A stretch of DNA of 64,000 bases from Hyphomicrobium album (GCF_009708035.1 NZ_WMBQ01000001.1:2175501-2239500), one strand, 5' to 3'; positions 1 through 8,944 are shown, counted from the stretch's first letter. Program-made: numbers and translations. Notes: generated by a model not told the origin, from the letters alone.

Positions 1-746
1 TAGAGCACGCTCACGGTGCTTTGCAGCGGACCGCCCTGGGTCATCACGTAGGGCTCCGCAAAGAGCTGGAAGTAGCCAGCCATCGTGAGCACGCTCACGA
101 GCAACACAACGGGCGCTAGCGAGGGAAGCGTCACGTGGCGGAGCTGCTGCCAGCTCGATGCGCCATCGATGCGCGCCGCTTCGTAAAGCTCTTCCGGAAT
201 ACTCTGCAGCCCGGCGAGGAATATGATCATGTTGTAGCCGAAGTTCTTCCACACCGCGAAAAGGATGATCGCCGGCATGGCCCAATGGGGATCGCCGAGC
301 CAGTCAATTGGCGCCAGCCCCAAACTTTCCAGGCCATAGTTGATAAGACCGCTCTTCGTGTGCAGCAGGTAGCGCCAGACGATCGCAACCGCGACGAGGG
401 TGGTGACGACGGGCGCAAAGAGGGCTACTCGAAAGAAGGGCCTGAACCTCGCGAGCCTCGAGTTCAAAAGCAACGCCGCACCGAGCGAAGCCGCGATCGA
501 CAACGGCACGCCTACACCCACGAAGTACAGCGTATTGCCCAATGCCTTCCAGAACAGCGGCGTTTGCAATAGCTCCACGTAGTTCGCCAGACCGACGAAG
601 CGAAGATTGCCGAGGTCGGCGAGCGCGTAGATATCGAAATCGGTAAAGCTCAGTGCAAACCCGGCCAGCACGGGCAGGAAGAAGAAGACGGCGATCACCA
701 TCAATGCCGGAGCCACGAACACCCACGCTGCCCAATTGAGCTTCAC
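1..746 (-). CDS. CUT1-family sugar ABC transporter permease (3' end beyond window)
   Basis: Inner-membrane permease of a carbohydrate ABC importer, MalF/UgpA type. About 248 residues are visible. Hydrophobic segments lie near residues 7-32, 73-95, 108-127 and 158-180. The cytoplasmic EAA loop that docks the ATPase is at about residues 187-208 (YEAARIDGASSWQQLRHVTL). The start is taken as GTG at 746, which overlaps the TGA stop of the upstream binding-protein gene by four bases (GTGA), so the two are translationally coupled. The C-terminus runs off the left edge, where a second permease would be expected. The substrate is not readable from the sequence; the neighbouring glycosidases suggest an oligosaccharide. 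Confidence 0.9.
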   Translation of the reverse strand, partial: MKLNWAAWVFVAPALMVIAVFFFLPVLAGFALSFTDFDIYALADLGNLRFVGLANYVELLQTPLFWKALGNTLYFVGVGVPLSIAASLGAALLLNSRLARFRPFFRVALFAPVVTTLVAVAIVWRYLLHTKSGLINYGLESLGLAPIDWLGDPHWAMPAIILFAVWKNFGYNMIIFLAGLQSIPEELYEAARIDGASSWQQLRHVTLPSLAPVVLLVSVLTMAGYFQLFAEPYVMTQGGPLQSTVSVL

Positions 747-1993
747 GGCTGCTCCTTGCGCGCCAGCAACCAGCGCCGCTTCTCGAGAATGCGGTCCGCG
801 CGTCGGTCAATTTCGGCAGCTGCCTCGTCTATCGTCAAGCCACTGCCCTGCACCATGTGTTCGACGACGAGCTGCATGTCGGTGGCAATGCGCTCCCACT
901 CCGGCACTTTCGAAGCAGGCTTGACGCGCTCGAGCTGATCACGAAAGGCCCGCGCGTGGACGTCGCTGCGGAGGCGTTCGTCGTTCCACGCGCTACGCCG
1001 CGGCGGCAAGTTGCCTGTGAGCGTGTGAAAGCGCAGCTGAACCTCGCGTTGAGACAAGTATTGTACGAGCTGCCACGCGGCCTTCTTCCGCGGCGAGTCG
1101 CTGAACACGACGAGGCTCGAGCCCCCTGCAACGGAATAGCTCGGGCCCGCCGGCCCCGGCAGCGGCGCCGTCATCCAGCTCGCTTGCAGGCTCGCTGGCA
1201 ATCGGCGCTTGAACTCGCCAATGCTCCAAGGCCCGGTGATATAGAAGGTAAAGGATCCCCGCGCGAACTCGTCCCAGACATTGGAAATCTGATTTGCGTT
1301 CGTCGCCGGCGCAAAGCCGTTGTCGAACATGTCCCGATAGAACCGGAGCGCGCGCTTGAAGTCCTCGCTGCGAAAGTTGCCGCGCGTGTCCCCGTCGCGC
1401 AGCAGCGGCGCCTCTTGCTGCAGCGCCAGTGCCAGCAACGGTTCGTACTCGTTGAGCGGCAAGAGCGCGCCATAACGGTGAGGTCCGCCGCGCCGCTTGA
1501 TTGCCCGCAGCATGTCAGTCCACTCACCCCATGTAGTTGGGGGACGTTCGTGTCCCGCCGCGGCAAGGAGATCGCTGCGATAGAATAGGAGACGCGTGTC
1601 GACGTACCAGGGAACCCCGTAGGCCGTTTGGTCGACAACGTTTGTCTGCCAAATTCCGGGGAAGTAGTCGCTGGCGTCGACCACGGACGGCTCGACGGGA
1701 TCGAGCGCGTGAAGGGCGGCAAATTCCGGAAGCCAAGTGTTGCCGAGCTGAGCTACGTCGGGTAGCGCATCGCCCGCAAATGCGGTCAGCAGCTTTTGGT
1801 GGGCGGCCGACCAAGGAAGCTGTTGCACCTCGGCGCGGATGCCGGGATGCGCGCGCTCGAAGTCGGGTATGAGCTCGCGGACGACCTCGCCCTCGCGCCC
1901 CATGGCCCAGAACTGGACGACGGTCGGGTTGCCCGGAGGCTCCTGGCAACCAGCAACAATCCAAGCGACCACAAGTGTCAGGATGATGCGCAT
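743..1993 (-). CDS. Extracellular sugar-binding lipoprotein of ABC transporter
   Basis: Family 1 (MalE-like) solute-binding protein of 416 residues, about the usual length. It opens with a short signal peptide and a lipobox (IVAGC, Cys16), so it should be a lipoprotein facing the periplasm. The next stretch (VVQFWAMGREGEVV) is the typical first strand-helix of this fold, and a GPWSIGEFKRRLP segment of the ligand lobe lies in the middle. It is coupled to the downstream permease by a four-base overlap and follows the glycoamylase-like gene by about 96 bases, so the three genes probably form one operon. Specificity is inferred to be a glucose-containing oligosaccharide from the adjacent glycosidases only. 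Confidence 0.92.
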   Translation of the reverse strand: MRIILTLVVAWIVAGCQEPPGNPTVVQFWAMGREGEVVRELIPDFERAHPGIRAEVQQLPWSAAHQKLLTAFAGDALPDVAQLGNTWLPEFAALHALDPVEPSVVDASDYFPGIWQTNVVDQTAYGVPWYVDTRLLFYRSDLLAAAGHERPPTTWGEWTDMLRAIKRRGGPHRYGALLPLNEYEPLLALALQQEAPLLRDGDTRGNFRSEDFKRALRFYRDMFDNGFAPATNANQISNVWDEFARGSFTFYITGPWSIGEFKRRLPASLQASWMTAPLPGPAGPSYSVAGGSSLVVFSDSPRKKAAWQLVQYLSQREVQLRFHTLTGNLPPRRSAWNDERLRSDVHARAFRDQLERVKPASKVPEWERIATDMQLVVEHMVQGSGLTIDEAAAEIDRRADRILEKRRWLLARKEQP

Positions 1994-2089
1994 TACAATC
2001 CGATCAAGACGCTCGCTGTTTGATCAACGCTGAATGCTCACAGCGCACGCTGCGTCTTGCCTTAACCCATCAAGCTGTCGACGCGCGGT

Positions 2090-3592
2090 TTAAGTTTCAC
2101 TGGTGGTTAGCCAACCACCAGTGAAGCCCGCGCGCTCCAGGCCACGGCGCACGTGCGGGTTCTTGCGCATGACGCGCCATACGAGCCCGGAGTGCCCATT
2201 CTCGATCATGGCGACGATCGGACCCTGGTCGATGCCGAGATAGTCGCTTGCGACCCAGCCGAAACCTGGGATGCAGCGACCGTGCACGAGCGGAACATCG
2301 AAGTCGAAGCTCGGATTGAACGCGTCGAGGAAACCATAGTCGGAATAGATGTGCTCGCCGTAGCGCCGATGCAGCTCACGAATCGTGGGAATGACGATCT
2401 CGGGCGCGAAGGGAATGGAGCCGAGAACGGCGGTCGGTGCCAGAGTGCCGTCATCATACCCGTCCGGACCTACGGCTCCACGCCCTGCATAGCTGCGGAA
2501 CATCCGTACCTTACCGGCATACTCGCGCTCGACATCCGCCGGCCCATCGGAAGCGGTAACTCCCCAAACGTCGCTGCCATAGTCCTTCCAGCCATGCGGA
2601 TTGGCGATCGCATAGGCCTGCTGAGCGTAGACGGCGCGCCTGTTGTTCTCGAAGTAGTCTATGCCGCGGCCGCTCATGTAGGTGTCGCCTAGGCCGCGGA
2701 AATCAATCCAAGTTTGGCAATACTGATGGCCGAACAGCGGTGCAAAGGCGAGATGCGGTTGACCGAACTCGGTCTGCCAGGAATTGTCGTAGGTGCTCGT
2801 CCATTCCGACCATGCCGCGTCCTCAACCGGGTACGTCGGCGAGCCGAGTGCCAGAAGGTAGACGATCATTGCCTCGTTGTAGCCGCGCCAATCGTATTCG
2901 AGGAACCCGCATTCGGGCGACCAGCCGTGGCTGATCGCTGGCGGACGAACCTGGGCCCACCGCCAATCGACGCGAGCATATATCTTCTCTGCCAGCTCGC
3001 GGATCTGCGCCTCGTCGTCGTCAGCAAGGTCGTCGAAATAGGATTGGCAAAATAGCACCCCTGCAAGACAGAGCGCCGTATCGACCGTCGACAGCTCGGA
3101 GTCTCCCGCCCGGTGGCCGGTGGTCATATCCAGGAAGTGATAATAGAAGCCGTGGTGGCCCGTCATACCAAGACGATCTGGCCCCTGTGGCGCTTCAAAA
3201 AGGAACCGCAACGTTGCGAGCACCCGCGCTCTTGCCGCGCGGCGCGTGACGTAGCCGCGTTCGACGCCTATGGGATAGGCGGTAAGCGCAAAACCTACAG
3301 CCGCGATGCTTGACGGAGAGGGTGACGGGAAGCGATCGCGCGCCAGACCATTTTCCGGATTTGTGGTTTCCCAAAAAAAGCGAAACGTCCGCCTTTGTAC
3401 GTCGGCGATGAACGGGTCGAGCGCGACCTGGTCCGGTCTGGAACGGCGCGGTAGCGCGCTGGATACCGCTAGAAAGGGCAGTGTACTCGTCGCTAGCAGG
3501 CCTAGCCCACCGAGCAGCACGGTGCGCCGGCTCGCGTTGCCATGGTTTGCTGGGAACCTGCGGCCCTTCTCAGGCGTTTTTCGTCCTGCCAA
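2090..3592 (-). CDS. Tat-exported glycoamylase-like domain protein
   Basis: A 500-residue exported protein of the glycoamylase-like family (the C-terminal domain type also found in cyclic beta-glucan synthase-related proteins). A twin-arginine signal is visible at residues 21-45: SRRTVLLGG followed by a hydrophobic stretch and small residues. The mature part has the (alpha/alpha)-barrel-like helical repeats of the family, with the diagnostic run PDGYDDGTLAPTAVLGSIPF and FLDAFNPSF. Members are thought to cleave beta-glucan or other glucans outside the cytoplasm. It is the first gene of the leftward run with the binding protein and permease, which suggests it trims the sugar that the transporter imports. 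The exact substrate is unknown. Confidence 0.82.
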   Translation of the reverse strand: MAGRKTPEKGRRFPANHGNASRRTVLLGGLGLLATSTLPFLAVSSALPRRSRPDQVALDPFIADVQRRTFRFFWETTNPENGLARDRFPSPSPSSIAAVGFALTAYPIGVERGYVTRRAARARVLATLRFLFEAPQGPDRLGMTGHHGFYYHFLDMTTGHRAGDSELSTVDTALCLAGVLFCQSYFDDLADDDEAQIRELAEKIYARVDWRWAQVRPPAISHGWSPECGFLEYDWRGYNEAMIVYLLALGSPTYPVEDAAWSEWTSTYDNSWQTEFGQPHLAFAPLFGHQYCQTWIDFRGLGDTYMSGRGIDYFENNRRAVYAQQAYAIANPHGWKDYGSDVWGVTASDGPADVEREYAGKVRMFRSYAGRGAVGPDGYDDGTLAPTAVLGSIPFAPEIVIPTIRELHRRYGEHIYSDYGFLDAFNPSFDFDVPLVHGRCIPGFGWVASDYLGIDQGPIVAMIENGHSGLVWRVMRKNPHVRRGLERAGFTGGWLTTSET

Positions 3593-4127
3593 GCTACGTG
3601 CCCTCCCGCTCTTCTTCTTGCCGTGCCTTTTGTGAGCTCCTGAAAAATTTCAGCGAGCCAAACGCCGGCCTCACGCCTCCAGAGATCTGTGGTTGATGTT
3701 GACGAGGACTCTGCGCCGTTGCGCTGCCTCGAACGCGCGTCGTTTAAGTGGCGATTGAGGCGGCGACGAGAGCCACGCGATGGACTGCTGATCGCGTTTG
3801 ATGACACGACTGAAACACACCAAAGCATTTCGCGCCGACGTGTCATTGGCGCCGCGACGTTGGTGTGAACGGTTGGCCCGTTCTTCGGATTGTAAGCTGG
3901 AGATCATCCCCCCGGCGCCCTCCGTGGGACGATGCTTACAGTCATCTGCAGAACGCGACAACTCTTGATGCGGAGCTTTTCGAGCCATGAGTTAAAAGTA
4001 GCGCGTTGTTGCGCCGCAGAGTGACATGCGTGCTACTCACATCGTGGACATGAGTGCTACTCACATCGGGCATGTCTACAAATCGTGGCTAACACCGACG
4101 GCAGTGCAACAGACTCGAGGGCAAGCA
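3593..4127. other. Divergent intergenic region, glycoamylase / beta-glucosidase
   Basis: About 535 bases between two divergently transcribed sugar genes. Open frames inside it (for example minus 3671-3988) have no recognisable protein features and look like chance. It must hold promoters for both directions. The only clear structure is a pair of 24-base tandem repeats just before the beta-glucosidase gene, listed separately. I found no convincing sigma-70 hexamers or LacI-type palindrome. Confidence 0.5.
4023..4068 (+). repeat. Two tandem copies of a 24-base unit upstream of beta-glucosidase
   Basis: GACATGCGTGCTACTCACAT at 4023 is repeated at 4047 with one substitution (C to A after GACATG). 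The match runs 22 bases with a period of 24. The second copy ends 59 bases before the chosen ATG of the GH1 gene. The position suggests a regulator-binding site or part of the leader. If an upstream ATG (4026) were used instead, the repeats would be coding, but that start has no family support. Confidence 0.6.
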
Positions 4128-5486
4128 ATGTGCGCCGCACAATTTCCAAATGGCTTTTTGTGGGGCAGCGCAACAGCGGCGTATCAGGTCGAAGGATCGC
4201 CTCTTGCCGATGGGGCGGGACCGAGCATTTGGCACCGCTTTGTCCATACGCCGGGATTGGTCCGCGACGGCGACACGGGTGACGTCGCTTGCGATCATTA
4301 TCGCCGCTGGAAGGAAGACGTCGCGATAATGCGACGCCTTGGACTACAGGCGTACCGCTTCAGTGTCTCGTGGAGCCGCATCCTGCCGGCGGGTACAGGA
4401 CACGTGAACTATGCGGGGCTCGACTTCTATGATCGTCTCGTCGACGCGTTGCTCGAGAACGGAATCGAGCCGCTGGTCACGCTCTATCATTGGGACCTTC
4501 CCGCAGCGCTCGATGACCGCGGCGGTTGGCTCAATCCCGAAATATCGAAATGGTTCGCCGATTACGCGGAGGTCATGTTCCGCAAGCTCGATGGCCGCGT
4601 GAAGAAATGGGCGACGCTGAACGAGCCTTGGGTCGTCACCGATGGCGGCTATCTCCATGGAGCTCTGGCACCCGGTCACCGCAACCGCTTCGAGGCTCCC
4701 ATAGCCTCACATAACTTGTTGCGCGCGCACGGCGCGGCGGTTCAGGCCTACCGCGCGACGGGGCGCCATGAGATCGGACTCGTGGTCAACATCGAGCCGA
4801 AGTATCGCGCCTCCGACGATCCGGCCGATGTTGCCGCCACGGCGCGCGCCGAAGCCTATATGAACCGGCAGTACCTCGACCCTGTGTTCTTCGGTCATTA
4901 CCCCAAAGAGATGGTCGAAATATTCGGCGAGGCGTGGCCAGACTGGCCATCTGAGGACTTCGCCCTCATCCAACAGCCGATCGATTTCTTGGGCGTCAAC
5001 TATTACACGCGCAGTGTCACGCGCTTCGATGCCAACGCGTGGCCGCTCAAGGCCTGCGCGGTGCGTCAGAAGCAGGCGACATATACTGAGACGGGTTGGG
5101 AGGTGTTCGCTCCGGGGCTGACGGAGACCCTTCTGTGGGTCAAACGCTGCTACGGCAATATCCCGCTCTACGTAACCGAAAACGGTTCCGCCTTTTTCGA
5201 TCCACCGACCGCCGCTAAGGGCCGGGTCGAGGATCCTCTGCGCGTTGACTACCTACGTGAGCATCTCGGCGCCGTACGCGATGCGATTGCGCAGGGTGTC
5301 GACGTCCGCGGCTATATGGCGTGGTCGCTGCTCGACAATTTGGAATGGTCGCTCGGCTATTCGAAGCGCTTCGGCATCGTGCATGTCAACTTCGCAACCC
5401 AACAGCGCACCCCGAAGGACAGCGCGCACTTCTATGCGAAGGTCATCGCGAGCAACGGCGCCGTCCTTGAGGAAAGCACGAGCTAG
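4128..5486 (+). CDS. GH1 family beta-glucosidase
   Basis: Intracellular beta-glucosidase of glycoside hydrolase family 1, 452 residues, the usual length. The N-terminal signature FLWGSATAAYQVEG is at residues 10-23. The acid/base glutamate is E166 in TLNEP and the nucleophile is E351 in VTENG. The C-terminal GYMAWSLLDNLEW motif of the aglycone site is also present. I chose ATG 4128 because family similarity starts directly after it. An in-frame ATG at 4026 would add 34 residues without family character and would run through the tandem repeats. It probably releases glucose from oligosaccharides imported by the flanking ABC system. Its TAG stop overlaps the TAG stop of the convergent ATPase gene through a shared CTAG. 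Confidence 0.95.
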   Translation: MCAAQFPNGFLWGSATAAYQVEGSPLADGAGPSIWHRFVHTPGLVRDGDTGDVACDHYRRWKEDVAIMRRLGLQAYRFSVSWSRILPAGTGHVNYAGLDFYDRLVDALLENGIEPLVTLYHWDLPAALDDRGGWLNPEISKWFADYAEVMFRKLDGRVKKWATLNEPWVVTDGGYLHGALAPGHRNRFEAPIASHNLLRAHGAAVQAYRATGRHEIGLVVNIEPKYRASDDPADVAATARAEAYMNRQYLDPVFFGHYPKEMVEIFGEAWPDWPSEDFALIQQPIDFLGVNYYTRSVTRFDANAWPLKACAVRQKQATYTETGWEVFAPGLTETLLWVKRCYGNIPLYVTENGSAFFDPPTAAKGRVEDPLRVDYLREHLGAVRDAIAQGVDVRGYMAWSLLDNLEWSLGYSKRFGIVHVNFATQQRTPKDSAHFYAKVIASNGAVLEESTS

Positions 5487-6613
5487 CCGATCCCACCCGG
5501 CAACGCGGCCACTGGGGTTTCCTCGGCGACGCGGAGGAAGGCACGCCCATTGTCGTCAAAGAGGTAGCAGGCGCGCGGCGGCGCGCCGGAGAGAATTGTT
5601 TCCCCAGGGCTGACCTCGAAGTCTCCAGGCAGCTGAACGATCACCTCCGTCTCTGTCCTCGCCGCGTTGCCATAAGCGATCGTCACACTTCCCAAGCGTT
5701 CGACGAAGCGAACTTTCACCGGCAGCTCATTCGATTTCGCGCGCGCCTCGAAGTGCTCCGGCCGAATGCCGAGCGTTACGCGTTGCCCCGGACGGGCCGA
5801 GCGGGCATCAACGGCCGCAGCGATGGTGTCGCCCGAAGGGAGTCGTAGGATGGCGCGCCGGGGTGCTATCGACTCGATCTCGGCATCAAGAAAATTCATG
5901 CGCGGAGAGCCAATAAATCCTGCAACGAAGATGTTGTCCGGGTCATTGTAGAGTTCCATCGGCGTGCCGACCTGCTCGATGCGTCCCGCCGACATAACCA
6001 CGATACGCTTCGCGAGCGTCATCGCCTCGACCTGATCGTGCGTCACGTAGATCATCGTCGTCTTAAGATCCTGATGGAGCTTTGCCAGCTCGTAGCGCAT
6101 GCTCGCCCGCAGGGCCGCATCGAGATTGGACAGCGGCTCGTCGAACAGAAAGACATTCGGTTTCCGGACGATTGCGCGGCCGATGGCGACGCGCTGCCTC
6201 TGGCCGCCGGACAACACCTTCGGCTTCTTCTCGAGCAAGTGATCGATGTGCAGCTTGCGAGCAGCCGATTGCACCGCTGCATCGATGTCCCGCACATCGA
6301 GCTTGGCAAGCCGTAGCCCGAACGACATGTTCTGGTAGACCGTCATGTGCGGATAAAGCGCATACGATTGGAAGACCATGGCGACGCCCCTGCGTGCAGG
6401 CGCGACATCATTGACAACTTTTCCATCAATGGAAATTTCGCCGCCGGATACCTCATCGAGTCCCGCGATGAGGCGCAGCAAGGTTGACTTGCCACAACCC
6501 GAGGGTCCCACGAAGACCACGAACTCGCCGTCCGCGATCTCGAGATTGATGTCCTCGAGGATCACGGATGCACCGAAGCACTTACGTATGTTCGAGAGTC
6601 TTAACTTGCCCAT
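5483..6613 (-). CDS. MalK/UgpC-type sugar ABC transporter ATP-binding protein
   Basis: ATPase that energises a CUT1 sugar importer, 376 residues. Visible motifs: Walker A GPSGCGKST (36-44), Q-loop FQSYALYPHMTV, ABC signature LSGGQRQRVAIGRA (134-147), Walker B VFLFDEP (154-160), switch histidine H192, and a C-terminal TOBE/MalK regulatory domain from about residue 235. It lies apart from the permease and binding-protein genes, across the convergent beta-glucosidase. Such ATPases can serve several permeases, and the one at the left edge is the obvious partner. The stop codon overlaps the beta-glucosidase stop tail-to-tail. Confidence 0.93.
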   Translation of the reverse strand: MGKLRLSNIRKCFGASVILEDINLEIADGEFVVFVGPSGCGKSTLLRLIAGLDEVSGGEISIDGKVVNDVAPARRGVAMVFQSYALYPHMTVYQNMSFGLRLAKLDVRDIDAAVQSAARKLHIDHLLEKKPKVLSGGQRQRVAIGRAIVRKPNVFLFDEPLSNLDAALRASMRYELAKLHQDLKTTMIYVTHDQVEAMTLAKRIVVMSAGRIEQVGTPMELYNDPDNIFVAGFIGSPRMNFLDAEIESIAPRRAILRLPSGDTIAAAVDARSARPGQRVTLGIRPEHFEARAKSNELPVKVRFVERLGSVTIAYGNAARTETEVIVQLPGDFEVSPGETILSGAPPRACYLFDDNGRAFLRVAEETPVAALPGGIG

Positions 6614-6765
6614 CTAATCTAGTGCCCAGACTGTTCGAGCGTCATCGCCACATCTTATTGAACCAATCGGGCCACAAAATCGAGAGAGGCTAAAGCCTCA
6701 GCAACGCGACACCTGCTGCCGAGTCCGGTGAGATGGCACGGCCCCTGTCTATCCTGGTCGCTCGG

Positions 6766-7788
6766 TTATTGATGTACGGCGGGATCGATGCCGGGCTCTG
6801 GCTTGGCACCTTTGCGCAGGAAATCGACCAGCGCGCGGAGTTTCACCGGCACGTGGCGGCGGCTCGGATAGAAGAGGAAGAAGCCCGCCCAGTCCGGTGA
6901 CCAGTCGAGCAGCAGTGGAACGAGGCGTCCCTCGGCGAGGTGCGTGGCGATGGAAGCCTCGGGCAGCTGGGCGATGCCGATGCCGTCGAGCGCGGAGCGC
7001 AGCGCCAGGTCGTAGTCGTTGACGGTGAGCGTGCCTTCGACCACCACCTCGGCGCGCTCGCCGCCCTTCATGAAGCGCCAGGCGTTGGCGACATCCTTAT
7101 CCCAGCGGTAGCGCACGCAATTGTGTTGGCCGAGGTCGTCGGGCGTCGCCGGCGGCTTGTGGCGCGCGAGGTATTCGGGCGACGCGACGGTGAGCACGCG
7201 CAGCTTGCCGCCGATCGGCACGGCGATCATGTCCTGGGCGATCGAGCTACCGAGATGGATGCCGGCATCAAAATGCCCACCGACGAGATCGCGGCAGGCC
7301 AAGTCGACGGAGACTTCCAGTTCGATCGCCGGGTAGGCCGCGGCGAAGCGGGCGACGAGTGGTGCAAGAACCGTGGCGCCGGCCACTGGATGCACCGTCA
7401 GGCGAATGGTGCCACTCGGAGTGTCGCGGTAGGCGTTGACCGCGTCGATGGCGTTGTCCACGCCCTCAAGCACGGGATTGAGATGCGCCAAGAGTTCCTC
7501 TCCCGCCTCGGTCAGAGACACGCTGCGCGTCGTGCGGTTTAGTAGCCGGACGCCAAAGCCGTCTTCGAGAGCGCGGATGGCCTGGCTGAGCGACGGCGTC
7601 GACAACCCGAGGTGCTCGGCCGCGCGGGTGAAACTGCGATGCTCGGCGACCGCGACGAATGCGGTGAGTTGTGCAAACTGCGTGCCGCGCACGCCCTGCC
7701 CCTTGCGCTGCGAGGCGCGCCGTATGGGGGACGTGCGGCTCACGTGCCCGCGGGTGCGAGCCTCTGCAGTGGAGACGGCGACGTTCAT
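6766..7788 (-). CDS. LysR family transcriptional regulator
   Basis: LysR-type regulator. A winged helix-turn-helix is visible (FTRAAEHLGLSTPSLSQAIRALED), followed by a LysR substrate-binding domain (ELEVSVDLACRDLVGGHFDAGI and following). As listed it has 340 residues. An internal GTG at 7692 (residue 33, just before RGTQFAQLTAFV) would give about 308 residues, the usual length, and the extra N-terminus is basic and featureless. The first ATG overlaps the stop of the upstream receiver-only gene (ATGA), which argues for the longer form or for coupled translation. It resembles the AaeR/DmlR branch. Its target is not evident, as the neighbours are two-component genes and an RND pump. Confidence 0.9.
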   Translation of the reverse strand: MNVAVSTAEARTRGHVSRTSPIRRASQRKGQGVRGTQFAQLTAFVAVAEHRSFTRAAEHLGLSTPSLSQAIRALEDGFGVRLLNRTTRSVSLTEAGEELLAHLNPVLEGVDNAIDAVNAYRDTPSGTIRLTVHPVAGATVLAPLVARFAAAYPAIELEVSVDLACRDLVGGHFDAGIHLGSSIAQDMIAVPIGGKLRVLTVASPEYLARHKPPATPDDLGQHNCVRYRWDKDVANAWRFMKGGERAEVVVEGTLTVNDYDLALRSALDGIGIAQLPEASIATHLAEGRLVPLLLDWSPDWAGFFLFYPSRRHVPVKLRALVDFLRKGAKPEPGIDPAVHQ

Positions 7789-8177
7789 TGCTCGATACTC
7801 CGCGTTTTGACCGATCGAAGGACGGATTGGATGGTGTCGAGAAGCTCGGACTCGTTGAACGGCTTGGTGAGGTAGCCGATCACGCCCGCGTGCAGGGCGC
7901 GGGAGCGCATACGCTCGTCGGGATAGGCGGTGATCAGCAGCGTCGGGATGTGCTTGCCGGCGTCCAACAGGGCGTCGTGCAGCTCCAGGCCGCTCATGCC
8001 GGGCATCTGTACGTCGGCAATCAGGATGTCGGTGTCCGAGACATGCGAAGACTCGAGGAAGGCGCGCGCATGTGGAAACGCCTGAGGCGTATATCCTGCC
8101 GCCCGCATGAGGTTCGCGGTCGCGTCCCTCACCGATTCATCATCATCGACGATCGAGATCATTGTCCTCTTGTCCAT
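7785..8177 (-). CDS. Single-domain (receiver-only) response regulator
   Basis: A 130-residue receiver domain of the FixJ/NtrC-like class with no output domain. The acidic pocket DDDE is at residues 11-14, the phospho-acceptor is D55 (LIADVQMPG), and the conserved lysine is in YLTKPF. I chose ATG 8177 (MDKRTMISIV), as the frame upstream of it adds 25 residues without receiver character. The gene overlaps the LysR gene by four bases, so regulator and receiver are made together. It lies 137 bases downstream of a full FixJ-type regulator and its kinase, which could phosphorylate it. It could act as a phosphate sink or a protein-protein switch (inference). Confidence 0.88.
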   Translation of the reverse strand: MDKRTMISIVDDDESVRDATANLMRAAGYTPQAFPHARAFLESSHVSDTDILIADVQMPGMSGLELHDALLDAGKHIPTLLITAYPDERMRSRALHAGVIGYLTKPFNESELLDTIQSVLRSVKTRSIEQ

Positions 8178-8294
8178 CTCGGCAACTCGGTTGTTGAGAA
8201 GAAAGCTACGGGGGCCCCTGGGCGCGCGACATTGCACGTGCGGAAGGCGCATCTAGACATTCGGCACGATCGACTAGCCTTTGGCGGCGAGCGA

Positions 8295-8305
8295 CTATGC
8301 TTAGG
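8295..8305 (-). promoter_or_regulatory. Candidate operator motif CCTAAGCATAG before receiver gene
   Basis: On the minus strand CCTAAGCATAG lies 118 bases upstream of the receiver-only gene and in the 5' half of the gap after the FixJ-type gene. It matches, at 10 of 11 positions, CCTAAGCGTAG at 10489-10499 upstream of the histidine kinase gene. A shared, partly palindromic element in two promoter regions of one two-component system suggests autoregulation, probably by the LuxR-type regulator. This rests on two full sites and one half-site only. Confidence 0.4.
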
Positions 8306-8314
8306 TATAGTTGG

Positions 8315-8944
8315 CTAGGCTTTGGTGGGCGGCGAAACACCGAGTTGGTCAGCCATCCGGACGAGCTCGGCCAGCGACTTGGCGCCCAACTTGTGCATGA
8401 CGTTGCCGCGGTGGACCTTCACCGTGATCTCACTCAGGTCGAGCTCACCGGCGATCTGCTTGTTCATTCGCCCCGTAACGACATGCGCCATCACCTCGCG
8501 CTCGCGGGCCGTGAGCGTCTTGAACCGGTCTTGCAGCCCGGCCATGCCCGCCGCTTGCTCGCGACGTTGGCGATCCTGCTGGATGCCGGCTTGCACCGCG
8601 TCGAGCAGCTCTTGATCACGGAACGGCTTGGTGAGGAATTCGATGGCGCCCGCCTTGATGGCGCGCACGGTCATCGGAATATCGCCGTGCCCGCTGATGA
8701 AGATGATCGGGAACGTCACGTTCGACTTGTTGAGCTCCGACTGGAAGTCGAGCCCGCTCACCCCCGGCAACCGCACGTCGAGCACCAGGCAGGCCGGTAG
8801 GTCGGGCCGCTTCGCGTCGAGGAACTCGCGCGTCGACTGGAAGGTGTGAACCTCGAGTCCCACGGTGGCTAGCAGGCTGCGCAGCGCCTCGCGGATGGAC
8901 TCGTCGTCGTCGATGACGAAGACGGCGGCTTTATCGTCGCTCAT
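8315..8944 (-). CDS. FixJ-family response regulator (receiver + LuxR HTH)
   Basis: Response regulator of 209 residues. It has an N-terminal receiver (DDDES at 12-16, phospho-acceptor D56 in LVLDVRLPG, lysine in FLTKPF) and a C-terminal LuxR/GerE helix-turn-helix (LTAREREVMAHVVTGRMNKQ, then SEITVKVHRGNVMHKL). Its start ATG overlaps the stop of the histidine kinase gene (ATGA), so the two are translationally coupled and are cognate partners. It is expected to activate transcription as a phosphorylated dimer. Candidate targets include its own locus, because of the repeated CCTAAGCRTAG elements. Confidence 0.93.
   Translation of the reverse strand: MSDDKAAVFVIDDDESIREALRSLLATVGLEVHTFQSTREFLDAKRPDLPACLVLDVRLPGVSGLDFQSELNKSNVTFPIIFISGHGDIPMTVRAIKAGAIEFLTKPFRDQELLDAVQAGIQQDRQRREQAAGMAGLQDRFKTLTAREREVMAHVVTGRMNKQIAGELDLSEITVKVHRGNVMHKLGAKSLAELVRMADQLGVSPPTKA

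Noticed and set aside
3671-3988. Minus-strand frame of 105 codons between the glycoamylase-like and beta-glucosidase genes
   Set aside because: No domain, signal or membrane feature, no ribosome site, and charge-heavy random composition; treated as intergenic.
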